This document shows positions 22,061-28,554 of a stretch of DNA of 29,529 bases, piece after piece (position 1 is the stretch's first letter; the number at the start of each line of letters is the position of its first letter). The DNA is taken from positions 1 through 29,529 of the IMG/VR virus record IMGVR_UViG_3300034957_000020; one strand, given 5' to 3'. The DNA is from a virus. The notes beneath the pieces were generated by a model, which was not told the origin of the DNA, ran no database searches, and worked only from the letters and a program-made list of their open reading frames with translations. Both the position numbers and the translations under genes were made by a program.

Positions 22061-22088
22061 GCCCCGCCCGAACAGCGACGGGCGGGGC
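22061..22088 (+). terminator. Hairpin before the DUF6221-like gene (terminator or leader structure)
   Basis: GCCCCGCCCG (22061-22070) and CGGGCGGGGC (22079-22088) form a perfect 10-bp stem with the 8-base loop AACAGCGA. It ends 12 bases before the ribosome site of the gene at 22111. With no gene ending just upstream on the + strand, it may act as an attenuator or as a block against read-through rather than an ordinary end. Confidence 0.6.
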
Positions 22089-22110
22089 ACCGCCGCACCT
22101 GGAGGGCAAC

Positions 22111-22509
22111 GTGACCGATGACCTGGCGCAGTTCCTGCGCGACCGGCTCGACGAGGACGAGCAGGCGGCCAGGGCATGCGCGAGTGCCCCGTGGGCGATT
22201 GAGATCCCGCCCATGATCCATGTCAGCGTTCAGGCCCGGCGCGACAAGAAGTGGGCGTGGGGACAACTCGGCTATGTGGCCACGGTGGAGCGCGACGAGG
22301 ATCGCGCCCACATCGCCCGGCACGACCCGGCCCGCGTCCTCGCCGACATCGAAGCCAAGCGCCGGATCATCGCCCTTCACGTCGCTGAGCCCGGACAGCA
22401 TCCTGACTTCTGCGGGCATGACAAGCATGAGCTGCCCTGTCCAACGCTCCGACTGCTCGCGCTGCCCTACGCCGACCACCCGGACTACCGCACCGAATGG
22501 CGCCCCTGA
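22111..22509 (+). CDS. DUF6221-like protein
   Basis: GTG at 22111 follows GGAGGG (22101-22106). The 132-residue product has the pattern I know from DUF6221 proteins of Streptomyces: an N-terminal helix LAQFLRDRLDEDEQAAR, a tryptophan-rich middle, then HIARHDPARVLADIEAKRR, a CG-x-D...CPT pair of cysteines and the ending TLRLLALPYADHPDYRTEW. The family is common on actinomycete chromosomes and mobile elements and has no known activity. Two very small genes follow. A stem-loop just before the ribosome site could control its expression. Confidence 0.85.
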   Translation: MTDDLAQFLRDRLDEDEQAARACASAPWAIEIPPMIHVSVQARRDKKWAWGQLGYVATVERDEDRAHIARHDPARVLADIEAKRRIIALHVAEPGQHPDFCGHDKHELPCPTLRLLALPYADHPDYRTEWRP

Positions 22510-22536
22510 ACCGCCGCCGACCTGCACAATGGCGCC

Positions 22537-22716
22537 ATGACCACCCGCACCGCCCCGGCCCGCCGAGTCACCGCTGCCGTGGCACCCCAGCGCCGCACCC
22601 CGCTCGCCGCCATCGACACCACCAGCACCGAGACCGCCCGGCGCCTCGCCCGCGTCCTCGAACCGGCCAGCACCCGGCGGCCGAGCACCGGCTCCGCGTT
22701 CAACTCCGCCCTGTGA
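22537..22716 (+). CDS. Small basic hypothetical protein (59 aa)
   Basis: ATG at 22537 has no ribosome site but follows CACAAT (22525-22530) by six bases, so it may be leaderless. The 59-residue product is Ala/Arg/Thr-rich and disordered-looking (TTRTAPARRVTAAVAPQRR, then ETARRLARVLEPAS). It may be a small DNA- or protein-binding peptide. Composition alone could arise from chance in GC-rich DNA. The overlap with the next frame (GTGA) supports it as a real gene. Confidence 0.5.
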   Translation: MTTRTAPARRVTAAVAPQRRTPLAAIDTTSTETARRLARVLEPASTRRPSTGSAFNSAL

Positions 22717-22883
22717 ACGGGCTCGTCTCCGCCGCCGCCCGACCCGCCGCAGAACGCGCGGCAGCGGGCCCGCCCCGGCCGCTCAGCCAGCGCGCCATGC
22801 CCTCACCGGTACTGCGCCGCGTCCTCGCCGCCCAGGGCACCGAAACCGTCCCAGGGAAGTCAGCGTTCCAGTCCTCGCTCTAG
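22713..22883 (+). CDS. Small alanine-rich hypothetical protein (56 aa)
   Basis: GTG at 22713 overlaps the previous stop (GTGA). The 56-residue product begins with an Ala/Arg helix (SAAARPAAERAAAGPPRP) followed by MPSPVLRRVLAAQG and a short polar tail. Small proteins with a SPVLRRVLAAQG-like end are familiar to me from Streptomyces mobile regions (memory, unchecked). No function is assigned. The coupled start is the best evidence that it is translated. Confidence 0.45.
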   Translation: MNGLVSAAARPAAERAAAGPPRPLSQRAMPSPVLRRVLAAQGTETVPGKSAFQSSL

Positions 22884-22904
22884 ATCAACCACACCGGGCC
22901 CCAT

Positions 22905-22910
22905 AGGATC
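22905..22910 (+). promoter_or_regulatory. -10 element (TAGGAT) of the HAD hydrolase gene
   Basis: TAGGAT is a close match to the Streptomyces vegetative -10 consensus and ends six bases before the ATG at 22917. No Shine-Dalgarno site is present, so the transcript is likely leaderless. The -35 place (TAGATC, 22882-22887) is a weak match with 17-bp spacing. Confidence 0.55.
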
Positions 22911-22916
22911 CGGGCC

Positions 22917-23582
22917 ATGGCGATTCGAGCAGTGGTCTTTGATGTGGGCGAGTGTCTGGTCGACGAAACCCGCGAGTACGGCACGTGGGCCGACTGGCTT
23001 GGCGTTCCCCGGCACACCTTCGCCGCGATGTTCGGCGCCGTGATCGCCCAAGGCCGGGATTACCGGGACGTCTTCCAGGAGTTCCAACCGGGATTCGACC
23101 TGTACGAGCAGCGCCAAGCCCGAGCGGACGCCGGGCAGCCGGAGCACTTCGACGAGAGCGACCTCTACCCCGACGTGCGGGAGGCCTTCCGCCAGCTACG
23201 CGCCGACGGGCTGTGGCTCGGTATCGCCGGGAACCAGACGGTACGGGCCGGCGGGATCCTGCGGTCGTTGTTCACCGGGGACGTTGACCTGATCGGCACC
23301 TCGGACGACTGGGGCGCCAGCAAGCCCGACATCGCGTTCTTCCACCGGGTCGCCGAGGTCGTCCCGTTCGCCAACGACGAGATTCTGTACGTCGGCGACC
23401 GCGTCGACAACGACCTCCGCCCCGGCGCGCAGGCTGGCATGCACACCGCGCTCATCCACCGCGGGCCGTGGGCGACGATCCAGTGGAACACCGAGGAGGC
23501 CAGGAGTCTGCCGACGATGCGCGTCGACAGGCTCACCGAGCTCCCGGAGTTGATCGCGAAGTTCAACGCGTCAGAGCGCTGA
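22917..23582 (+). CDS. HAD-superfamily hydrolase
   Basis: The 221-residue product has the HAD motifs in order: motif I with nucleophile D9 in VVFDVGECL, motif II N106 in GIAGNQT (Asn in place of Ser/Thr), motif III K136 in ASKPD, and motif IV GDRVDND (D161, D164, D166). A helical cap at about 20-85 sits after motif I. Such enzymes dephosphorylate small molecules; the substrate is unknown. The second Asp of motif I (DxD) is a glycine here, as in haloacid-dehalogenase-like members, so it may not be a typical phosphatase. It faces the XRE/TPR regulator gene and overlaps its 3' end by 20 bp. In a phage it is probably cargo. The start is leaderless. Confidence 0.9.
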   Translation: MAIRAVVFDVGECLVDETREYGTWADWLGVPRHTFAAMFGAVIAQGRDYRDVFQEFQPGFDLYEQRQARADAGQPEHFDESDLYPDVREAFRQLRADGLWLGIAGNQTVRAGGILRSLFTGDVDLIGTSDDWGASKPDIAFFHRVAEVVPFANDEILYVGDRVDNDLRPGAQAGMHTALIHRGPWATIQWNTEEARSLPTMRVDRLTELPELIAKFNASER

Positions 23583-24816
23583 CCGTCGTCATCCATCCGT
23601 ACAGCTTGTCGTCGAGGTCGCGGACGCACTGCTCGTGCTGGTGCGGCGCCAGGGTGCGCCGCACCTCGCGGATGCGGTCCATGCCGGTGGCGTACCACGT
23701 CACCGCCAGTTGATCGAGCGCCAGGCCCGCGTACCGGCAGGCCTCTTCCGGGTTCCCGGCGGCGGCCTCCACCGCGGCGAGGTCGCCGAGGACCACGGTG
23801 CGCTGCTTGTCCGACTCCGGCGGGAGCTCGTCCAGGACCCGGACCAGGGTCTCTCGCGCCTGCGGGAGGTGGCCTGCCGTCAGCTGGGTGTTGCCCTTGA
23901 ATGCGGCCAGCCGTACGGCGCTGAACCAGTCCAGCCACTCCGGTGACGCGTGCTCCGAGCCTGCGGCGAGCACGTCCTCGCCGTGCCCGATCAGGTGCAG
24001 CGCGGTCCGGGTGTTCCCGCACCGTGTCTCGCACTCCGCTTCGACGGCGTCCAGCCAGGCCAGGAGTTCCGCGCTGGCCGGGCCGCGCCGGGCATAGGTC
24101 CGCGCCGCGACCATGCGCTCGACGGCCTTCTCCCGTTCGCCCGCCCATCCTGGGATGAACGCCATGTGCGCAAGGACGCCGGCGCCGAGGAGCGGGTCGT
24201 CGGCTTCTCCCGCCGCCTGGAGCGCACGCAGGAGGGTCGCCTCGGCGTTCTCTGGCTCCCGCAGGTCGAAGAACTCGATCCTGCCTGCGAGGAGGTAGCT
24301 CTCGGCGAGGGCTCCGGCGAGGGCCCGGCGGGTGTCGCCCGCCGTCTCGTTGAGGAGGGCGCAGCCGAGTCGGGCGTGTGCGAGTACGGGCGGGTGCAGC
24401 ACGGCGGGAGCGACGGACCAGTACATGCGGCGATGGGACCGGGTCACTGCGGCGAAGTCTGCGGCGACCGTGGCGGGTTGCAGGGCCGCTTGCGACTGCG
24501 CGGGTACGGCGGCCAAGCTGACACCCGCGAGAGGCCCACCGGCCAGGCCGCGACGCACGGGATCCGGGCGGGCCTCGTCGCGTCCGTCCGGTGGGGTGAA
24601 GCCGAGCCCGTGCATGTCCTGGCCGAGCAGGCGGGTCAGGGCCCGTTGGCAATCGGGATGCGGCCAGGGCGGGTTGGGCGATTCCCACCGCCGTACCTGG
24701 CGCTCGCCGACCGTCAGGCCGAGCGCAGTGAGCGCGTCGGCGAGGGCCTGCTGCGAGTTGTATCCGGCCGCCACGCGAGCGGCTCTCAGTCGGGTGTTGC
24801 CGGCGGGGCGCGGCAC
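23563..24816 (-). CDS. XRE-type regulator with TPR-like C-terminal domain
   Basis: GTG at 24816-24814 follows GGAGGTGA on the minus strand. The 417-residue product has an N-terminal helix-turn-helix (about 20-46: QQALADALTALGL then GERQVRRWE). From about 120 to 400 there are helical repeats with alternating Ala/Leu pairs, such as GCALLNETAGDTRRALAG, ATLLRALQAAGEADDP and VVLGDLAAVEAAAGNPEEA, that look like tetratricopeptide repeats. Actinobacteria have many such HTH plus TPR regulators, often next to effector genes and sensing peptides or signalling partners. It is convergent with the HAD gene. Which genes it controls is unknown. Confidence 0.85.
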   Translation of the reverse strand: MPRPAGNTRLRAARVAAGYNSQQALADALTALGLTVGERQVRRWESPNPPWPHPDCQRALTRLLGQDMHGLGFTPPDGRDEARPDPVRRGLAGGPLAGVSLAAVPAQSQAALQPATVAADFAAVTRSHRRMYWSVAPAVLHPPVLAHARLGCALLNETAGDTRRALAGALAESYLLAGRIEFFDLREPENAEATLLRALQAAGEADDPLLGAGVLAHMAFIPGWAGEREKAVERMVAARTYARRGPASAELLAWLDAVEAECETRCGNTRTALHLIGHGEDVLAAGSEHASPEWLDWFSAVRLAAFKGNTQLTAGHLPQARETLVRVLDELPPESDKQRTVVLGDLAAVEAAAGNPEEACRYAGLALDQLAVTWYATGMDRIREVRRTLAPHQHEQCVRDLDDKLYGWMTTVSALTR

Positions 24817-24943
24817 TGGTCACCTCCGATGCGTGAATGCTCCATCAGTGTCGTCACAGGTCCGGTTGATGGCTAGCTCTCACCCGAATGAGGTCAGAAA
24901 GGTCCGCATTTCCACGGCCGAAAGCCCCTTGAAAGTCCTCGTG

Positions 24944-24972
24944 TTGGCCCGGCCGGGGCCCCAATCTAGTGA
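24944..24972 (+). promoter_or_regulatory. Promoter of the three-gene operon at 25011
   Basis: TTGGCC (24944-24949) and TAGTGA (24967-24972) are separated by 17 bp. The start site would lie near 24979, leaving a short leader with a purine-rich GAGAGGA before the ATG at 25011. It is in the 194-bp gap between this operon and the divergent XRE/TPR gene. Confidence 0.5.
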
Positions 24973-25010
24973 TCCCAGCCAGCCCCGGCGGCAGAGAGGA
25001 GCCGAACGCC

Positions 25011-25433
25011 ATGCACGCCACACGCACAGGACTGCATGCCGCAGACGACTGCGAGCGGCATCGGGCCGGCGTCGACTGGGATGCGGTCCGCGTGCCGCAT
25101 GTCCTCGCCCTCGACACCCTGGACATCTTGGGGCCCCGGTCCGGCGCAGTCATCGACGACGGGCACGTCCTCTACTGGTTCCTGCCTCGCGGCGCGGCCA
25201 ACGATTGGCAGGTCGACGGCACGCACCCTCTGGTTCGAGGCGGATCGCTCACCGTTCCTCCCGCGCGCCGCACTCAGGGCCCCGGCCCCTACTGGCGGAT
25301 CTGCCCCGGTGACAGCGACTGGCTCACGGACCCTGCGGCGTTGCGGGCGGCCATCGAGGACGCCCTCGCCCGCCACCTACAACTCGCCCCCTCACCGATG
25401 CACTCAGCCCATCCGGGACAGGAGTTCCAGTGA
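25011..25433 (+). CDS. Conserved-looking protein of unknown function, first gene of a three-gene operon
   Basis: ATG 25011 lies ten bases after GAGAGGA. The 140-residue product reads DWDAVRVPHVLALDTLDILG, then SGAVIDDGHVLYWFLPRGA, LTVPPARRTQGPGPYWRIC and LTDPAALRAAIEDALARHL. Its pattern (AVR-x-P, GxVIDD...YW..P, PPxR..GPG.YW) resembles small proteins I have seen often near Streptomyces regulators; the family name is not known to me. The next gene encodes a protein with the same sequence of landmarks, so the two look like distant paralogues. The GTG of the next gene overlaps the stop (GTGA). Function is not assigned. Confidence 0.7.
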   Translation: MHATRTGLHAADDCERHRAGVDWDAVRVPHVLALDTLDILGPRSGAVIDDGHVLYWFLPRGAANDWQVDGTHPLVRGGSLTVPPARRTQGPGPYWRICPGDSDWLTDPAALRAAIEDALARHLQLAPSPMHSAHPGQEFQ

Positions 25434-25924
25434 ACGCCGCCACCACCCTCGAAAGAGAAGCAGTCGCCGCCTGGCTCGCCAGCAGCCTCAACAAGCCCGA
25501 GTCTGCTCGGGCCCAGTGGAACACCGGGGCGATCGCCCTGCTCGCCCTGGGGCGCCGGTTCTCCGCAATCCGGTTGAGTGATCAGCTCGTGTACGCGGTC
25601 AGCCGGACTGAGCTCCCGGAGCAGGTGGCACGGGTCCTCGCCGCCGCTCTTCAGGGTCCGGTCATCCACGACCCGCAGGGCCGCCGCTTCTATGCGCTCG
25701 TCCCGCCCACGGAACCCACGGGACACCTCGGCGAACACGCCGCCTACCTCGGCATGGGCACGTTCCTCGGCACACCGCGCGTCGACGACACGGAGCCGTC
25801 CGACGCGACGTTCTGCTACTGGTCGGTGCCCGTGTCTCGGCCCGGTGACGTGTGCGACCCGATCCGGGTGGCCGCGCTCATCGCGGCCGGGACAGCGGAG
25901 CTACGGCGGAGTGCCGAAGCATGA
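25430..25924 (+). CDS. Paralogue-like second gene of the operon (164 aa)
   Basis: GTGA overlap. The 164-residue product starts with a helical part (EREAVAAWLASSLNKPESAR) absent from the first protein. It then shares its order of features: FSAIRLSDQLVYAV, GPVIHDPQGRRFYALVPP, the GTFLGTPRVD strand, CYWSVPVSR and DPIRVAALIAAG at the end. The shared pattern is aliphatic strand, GxVIxD, a YxxxP segment, then YW-x-P, then DP and a helix. The two probably form a heteromeric pair. A link with the N-terminal part of primase-polymerase proteins seems possible but is only an impression. The small cysteine protein at 25921 starts inside its last codons. Confidence 0.65.
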   Translation: MNAATTLEREAVAAWLASSLNKPESARAQWNTGAIALLALGRRFSAIRLSDQLVYAVSRTELPEQVARVLAAALQGPVIHDPQGRRFYALVPPTEPTGHLGEHAAYLGMGTFLGTPRVDDTEPSDATFCYWSVPVSRPGDVCDPIRVAALIAAGTAELRRSAEA

Positions 25925-26100
25925 CCACCACCGTGGTCACGACGGCCTACTTCTCCCCGGAGTGCCGAGTCGCCCATCAGCTGTCCTGGAGCGACGGGCA
26001 CAGGCACTGCCCCGGCCCTCTGGAGCTACGCGAGCGGAAGGCCGAGCCTGCCCTCCACGTGCTGCGCTGCGCGTGCCAGTGCCACCCCCGCAGGGCCTGA
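25921..26100 (+). CDS. Small Cys/His-rich protein (59 aa)
   Basis: ATGA overlap with the preceding gene. The 59-residue product has cysteines and histidines at even spacing: C15, H19 and, after a middle CPG, the ending LRCACQCHPRR. The C-x-C-x-C-H end plus C15/H19 would suit one zinc ion. Such small metal-binding proteins often act as adaptors. As the third gene of the operon it probably works with the two paralogue-like proteins. No function is known to me. A GC-rich hairpin follows within 20 bp. Confidence 0.65.
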   Translation: MTTTVVTTAYFSPECRVAHQLSWSDGHRHCPGPLELRERKAEPALHVLRCACQCHPRRA

Positions 26101-26117
26101 CCGGCCCTCTCCAGACT

Positions 26118-26150
26118 GCCCCAGGGGCGCTCGGCTCCGCCTCCTGGGGC
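26118..26150 (+). terminator. Hairpin after the three-gene operon
   Basis: GCCCCAGG (26118-26125) pairs with CCTGGGGC (26143-26150) around a 17-base loop that can itself fold (GGCG with CGCC). A further long GC stem follows, CCCCGCCCC (26188-26196) with GGGGCGGGG (26226-26234), in the gap before the convergent XRE gene stop at 26251. The 26101-26250 gap holds no gene that I can support. Confidence 0.6.
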
Positions 26151-26250
26151 GGCCGGGCGGCAGCAGGCTCGTCACCTCGCCGCCCCACCCCGCCCCGGCT
26201 GCATGTCCCCCCAGGAGGAGCAGTTGGGGCGGGGCCTTCCCGCCCGTGGG

Positions 26251-26484
26251 TCAGCTCACGAGGTCCGAGAGGGGCACATCGATCGCGTCGGCGATGCGGA
26301 GCAGCAGGCCAAGGCTGGGGTCGGCCATCGCGTACTCGATGCGGTGGATCGTCTTGTGGTCGACGTCGACGCGTTCGGCGAGTGCCATCTGCGTGAGATG
26401 AGCATCGAGGCGACCGGCCCTGATACGGGTGCCGATGGCCCGCCGGCGGGTGAGTACCCATTCGGGCTGCGGATCGGTCGGCAC
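26251..26484 (-). CDS. Small XRE-family repressor
   Basis: The GTG at 26484-26482 gives 77 residues. The helix-turn-helix covers about 31-52 (TQMALAERVDVDHKTIHRIE), followed by the usual PSLGLLLRIADAIDVPLSDLV tail that packs the domain. It has no dimerisation domain beyond this, like many small phage or plasmid repressors. A perfect inverted repeat (TTTACCTG-CT-CAGGTAAA) lies 34 bases upstream and is a likely operator for it. A second palindrome is 42 bases further. It faces away from the gene at 26680, so it may be one side of a switch at the integrase end. Confidence 0.85.
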   Translation of the reverse strand: MPTDPQPEWVLTRRRAIGTRIRAGRLDAHLTQMALAERVDVDHKTIHRIEYAMADPSLGLLLRIADAIDVPLSDLVS

Positions 26485-26517
26485 CCGCCAACGCTCTGAC
26501 GATCTTGTCTTAAAGTC

Positions 26518-26535
26518 TTTACCTGCTCAGGTAAA
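26518..26535. promoter_or_regulatory. Inverted repeat TTTACCTG-CT-CAGGTAAA, probable operator
   Basis: Two perfect 8-bp arms are separated by two bases. On the minus strand it contains TTTACC, from which TAAGAC is spaced 17 bp, a possible promoter of the XRE gene that would overlap the repeat. The region is AT-rich compared with the flanking DNA, as at many operators. Confidence 0.7.
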
Positions 26536-26577
26536 TCTCTGGCTCTCACGTTGGGATGAATTGCCCCATCTTGACCG

Positions 26578-26593
26578 TCACTCGTACGAGTGA
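26578..26593. promoter_or_regulatory. 16-bp perfect palindrome TCACTCGTACGAGTGA
   Basis: The 16 bases are fully self-complementary. TTGACC (26571-26576), a good -35 match, ends one base before it on the + strand, so a regulator bound here would cover a promoter for the gene at 26680. It differs from the repeat at 26518, so it may bind another protein. Confidence 0.65.
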
Positions 26594-26679
26594 GCGAATG
26601 AAAAGTCCTTGTGTCAGGCGCTCGGCTACGCCATGGTGCTGAACTCCCCCCGCGCCGCCCCGACCTCCCAGGTGAAACC

Positions 26680-26886
26680 TTGACCCACCCCTCCGAGCCG
26701 CTGCCGGCGCGGCCGCAGCTCACCCCGCAGCAGCGGAGCCGACTCGCCGGCGCACGCGAAGATCTGGCCACCGCGCGCACCACCGATCTCCTCTCGCTCA
26801 CCCCGGCGTCAACCATCCTCCTCATCGAGCGCCTCCGTAGCCGCCTCGACGACATGATCAGACTCATCAACGAGACGCACACGTAA
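26680..26886 (+). CDS. Small helical protein of unknown function (68 aa)
   Basis: The probable start is TTG at 26680, four bases after AGGTGA. An in-frame GTG at 26611 would add 23 residues but has no ribosome site. The product begins THPSEPLPARPQLTPQQ and then has two amphipathic helices (RSRLAGAREDLATARTT and TILLIERLRSRLDDMIRLI) that could form a coiled coil. It lies between the palindromes and the integrase, where excisionase-like or small regulatory proteins are common. No DNA-binding motif is clear, so the role is open. Confidence 0.5.
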   Translation: MTHPSEPLPARPQLTPQQRSRLAGAREDLATARTTDLLSLTPASTILLIERLRSRLDDMIRLINETHT

Positions 26887-26897
26887 CACCGCAGGTC

Positions 26898-26987
26898 ACA
26901 ACGGTTGCATCTGGCCCCCGTGCAACCAGACAACGGCGGTGATCGCTGCCCGCTACCCATCTATCCAGCAACACTTTCCGGGGAAAG
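26898..26987. repeat. Cluster of small repeats upstream of integrase, candidate attP
   Basis: GGTTGCA (26903-26909) and TGCAACC (26921-26927) are inverted arms, flanked by a direct repeat ACAACGG (26898-26904 and 26930-26936). CTTTCC-GG-GGAAAG (26974-26987) is a second inverted repeat. Serine-integrase attP sites are often about 50 bp with imperfect inverted arms and lie beside the integrase gene, so this 138-bp gap is the best place for one. The exact core cannot be read from one sequence. Confidence 0.35.
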
Positions 26988-27012
26988 CCGTACATGCATA
27001 GATGGCTTGCCC

Positions 27013-27018
27013 TACCGT
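27013..27018 (+). promoter_or_regulatory. -10 element (TACCGT) of the integrase gene
   Basis: TACCGT ends six bases before ATG 27025. The same hexamer at the same distance precedes the leftward gene at 263. There is no ribosome site, so the integrase mRNA is probably leaderless. The -35 place (GTACAT) is a weak match. Confidence 0.45.
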
Positions 27019-27024
27019 CAACTC

Positions 27025-28554
27025 ATGCCGATCGCCCCGGAATACCTCCATCTGATCTACCAAGGGCCCTTCACCTGTTACCTCTACGGCCGCAACAGCC
27101 GCGACCCGCGCAAGAAGGGCCGGTCGGTCGGCGACCAGCTGCACGAGGGCCGCACCCTCGCCGACACCTTCAAGTGGCCCGTCCTGGAGGAGTTCAAGGA
27201 CACGGGCATCTCGGCCACCCGGCACGCGAAGAAGGTCCGCGACGACTTCGAGTTGATGCTCGACGGGATCCGCGAGCAGAAGGTACGGCTCGTCGTCGCC
27301 TACGAGGCATCCCGCTACTACCGCGACCTTGAGGCCTACGTCCGCCTGCGCAACGCATGCCACCAGGCAGGGGTGTTGCTCTGCTACAACGGGCAGGTCT
27401 ACGACCTCAGCAAGAGCGCGGACCGCAAGGTGACCGCACAGGACGCCGTCCAGGCCGAGAGCGAAGGCGAGGACATCCGGGACCGGAACCTCCGCACGGT
27501 ACGCCTCACCGCAGAGCGGGGCGGGCCCCACGGGCCGTTGCCGGACGGGTACAAGCGCCGGTACGACCCCGACACCGGCGAACTCATCGGCCAGTACATC
27601 GACCCGGAGCGCGTCGACATCATCAAAGGGATCTGGGAGCACGCCGCGGCCGGCCTTTCGATCGCCAGCAAGCGGAAGGAGCTTCGGGCGCGCGGCATCC
27701 TGACCCACCACGGCAAGCCGTTCCAGGACGCTCACATCCGCTACATCCTCCGCAATCCCGCGTACATGGGCCTCCGCCAGTTCCAGGGCAAGATCCTCGG
27801 AGATGCCCTGTGGGACGGAATGATCAGCGAGGAGACGTTCAACACCGTGCAGGCGATCCTCGACGAGCCGGGTCGTGCATTCTCCGACGAGACCGCCCCG
27901 AGCCACCTGCTGTCGGGCATCGGCCTGTGCGGCGAGCACGGTGGTATCGCCACGCTGAGGCCACATCTCAACCGCGGTACGCCGTCGCTGCAATGCGGTG
28001 AGAAGTTCGATACCACGATCAAGGAAGCCACGCTCAACGCGTACGTCGAGGAGGCGATCATCACGTACCTGGCTTCCGAGAAAGCGCGGGCCGCCCTGCA
28101 CCCGCAGGCCGACGACCAGGAACAGCGCCTGGCCCTGTCCCGCCTCACGGCGCTCAACGCCCAACTGAACGAATCCCGCGCCGCCGCCACGCGGGTGGGG
28201 CCCAACGGGCTCATGGAGCTGAGCGTGGCCTCTCTCTCCGCCATCGAGGCATCCCTCCTGCCCCAGATCACGGCTGCCGAAGAGGCGGCGCGGCCAAGCA
28301 ATTTGCCGGACTTTCTCCTCGACCTCGCGGGCAACCCTCAGGCTGAGGCTGCGTGGTACGGGCTGCACATCACGCAGCGCCGCTTCGTCCTGCGGAAGAT
28401 CGTGACAGTGCGACTGTTCAAAGCCCGCGTCCGGGGGGTCCGGAGGATCGAGCCGGGGCGGATCACGCTGTCCTTCATCGGCGAGGCCGGGTTCAGGGCC
28501 GCCCCGCTCCGCCATCGCGGACGTCATCCTGCTGAGCCTCGCGCTGCCGAGTAG
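27025..28554 (+). CDS. int: Large serine recombinase (integrase)
   Basis: The 509-residue product inserts the phage into the host chromosome. The catalytic serine is S25 in YGRNSRD, followed by RSVGDQ (33-38); both are hallmarks of the resolvase-type domain, as are DTGISA and YEASRYYRDLE (93-103). A recombinase domain follows (GPLPDGYKRRYD, FQDAHIRYILRNPAYMG). The zinc ribbon after LLSGIGLCG is irregular: C302, H305 and C324 can be seen but the fourth ligand is not evident. A coiled-coil stretch of about 355-430 is expected for synapsis control. ATG 27025 is chosen over the in-frame TTG at 26905 because it follows a -10 box and matches the usual N-terminal length. Its 3' end overlaps the convergent gene by 62 bp. 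Confidence 0.93.
   Translation: MPIAPEYLHLIYQGPFTCYLYGRNSRDPRKKGRSVGDQLHEGRTLADTFKWPVLEEFKDTGISATRHAKKVRDDFELMLDGIREQKVRLVVAYEASRYYRDLEAYVRLRNACHQAGVLLCYNGQVYDLSKSADRKVTAQDAVQAESEGEDIRDRNLRTVRLTAERGGPHGPLPDGYKRRYDPDTGELIGQYIDPERVDIIKGIWEHAAAGLSIASKRKELRARGILTHHGKPFQDAHIRYILRNPAYMGLRQFQGKILGDALWDGMISEETFNTVQAILDEPGRAFSDETAPSHLLSGIGLCGEHGGIATLRPHLNRGTPSLQCGEKFDTTIKEATLNAYVEEAIITYLASEKARAALHPQADDQEQRLALSRLTALNAQLNESRAAATRVGPNGLMELSVASLSAIEASLLPQITAAEEAARPSNLPDFLLDLAGNPQAEAAWYGLHITQRRFVLRKIVTVRLFKARVRGVRRIEPGRITLSFIGEAGFRAAPLRHRGRHPAEPRAAE

Noticed and set aside
26905-27024. Integrase start at the TTG 26905
   Set aside because: It would add 40 residues not typical of the family and cover the repeat-rich gap; ATG 27025 follows a -10 box and gives the usual N-terminus.
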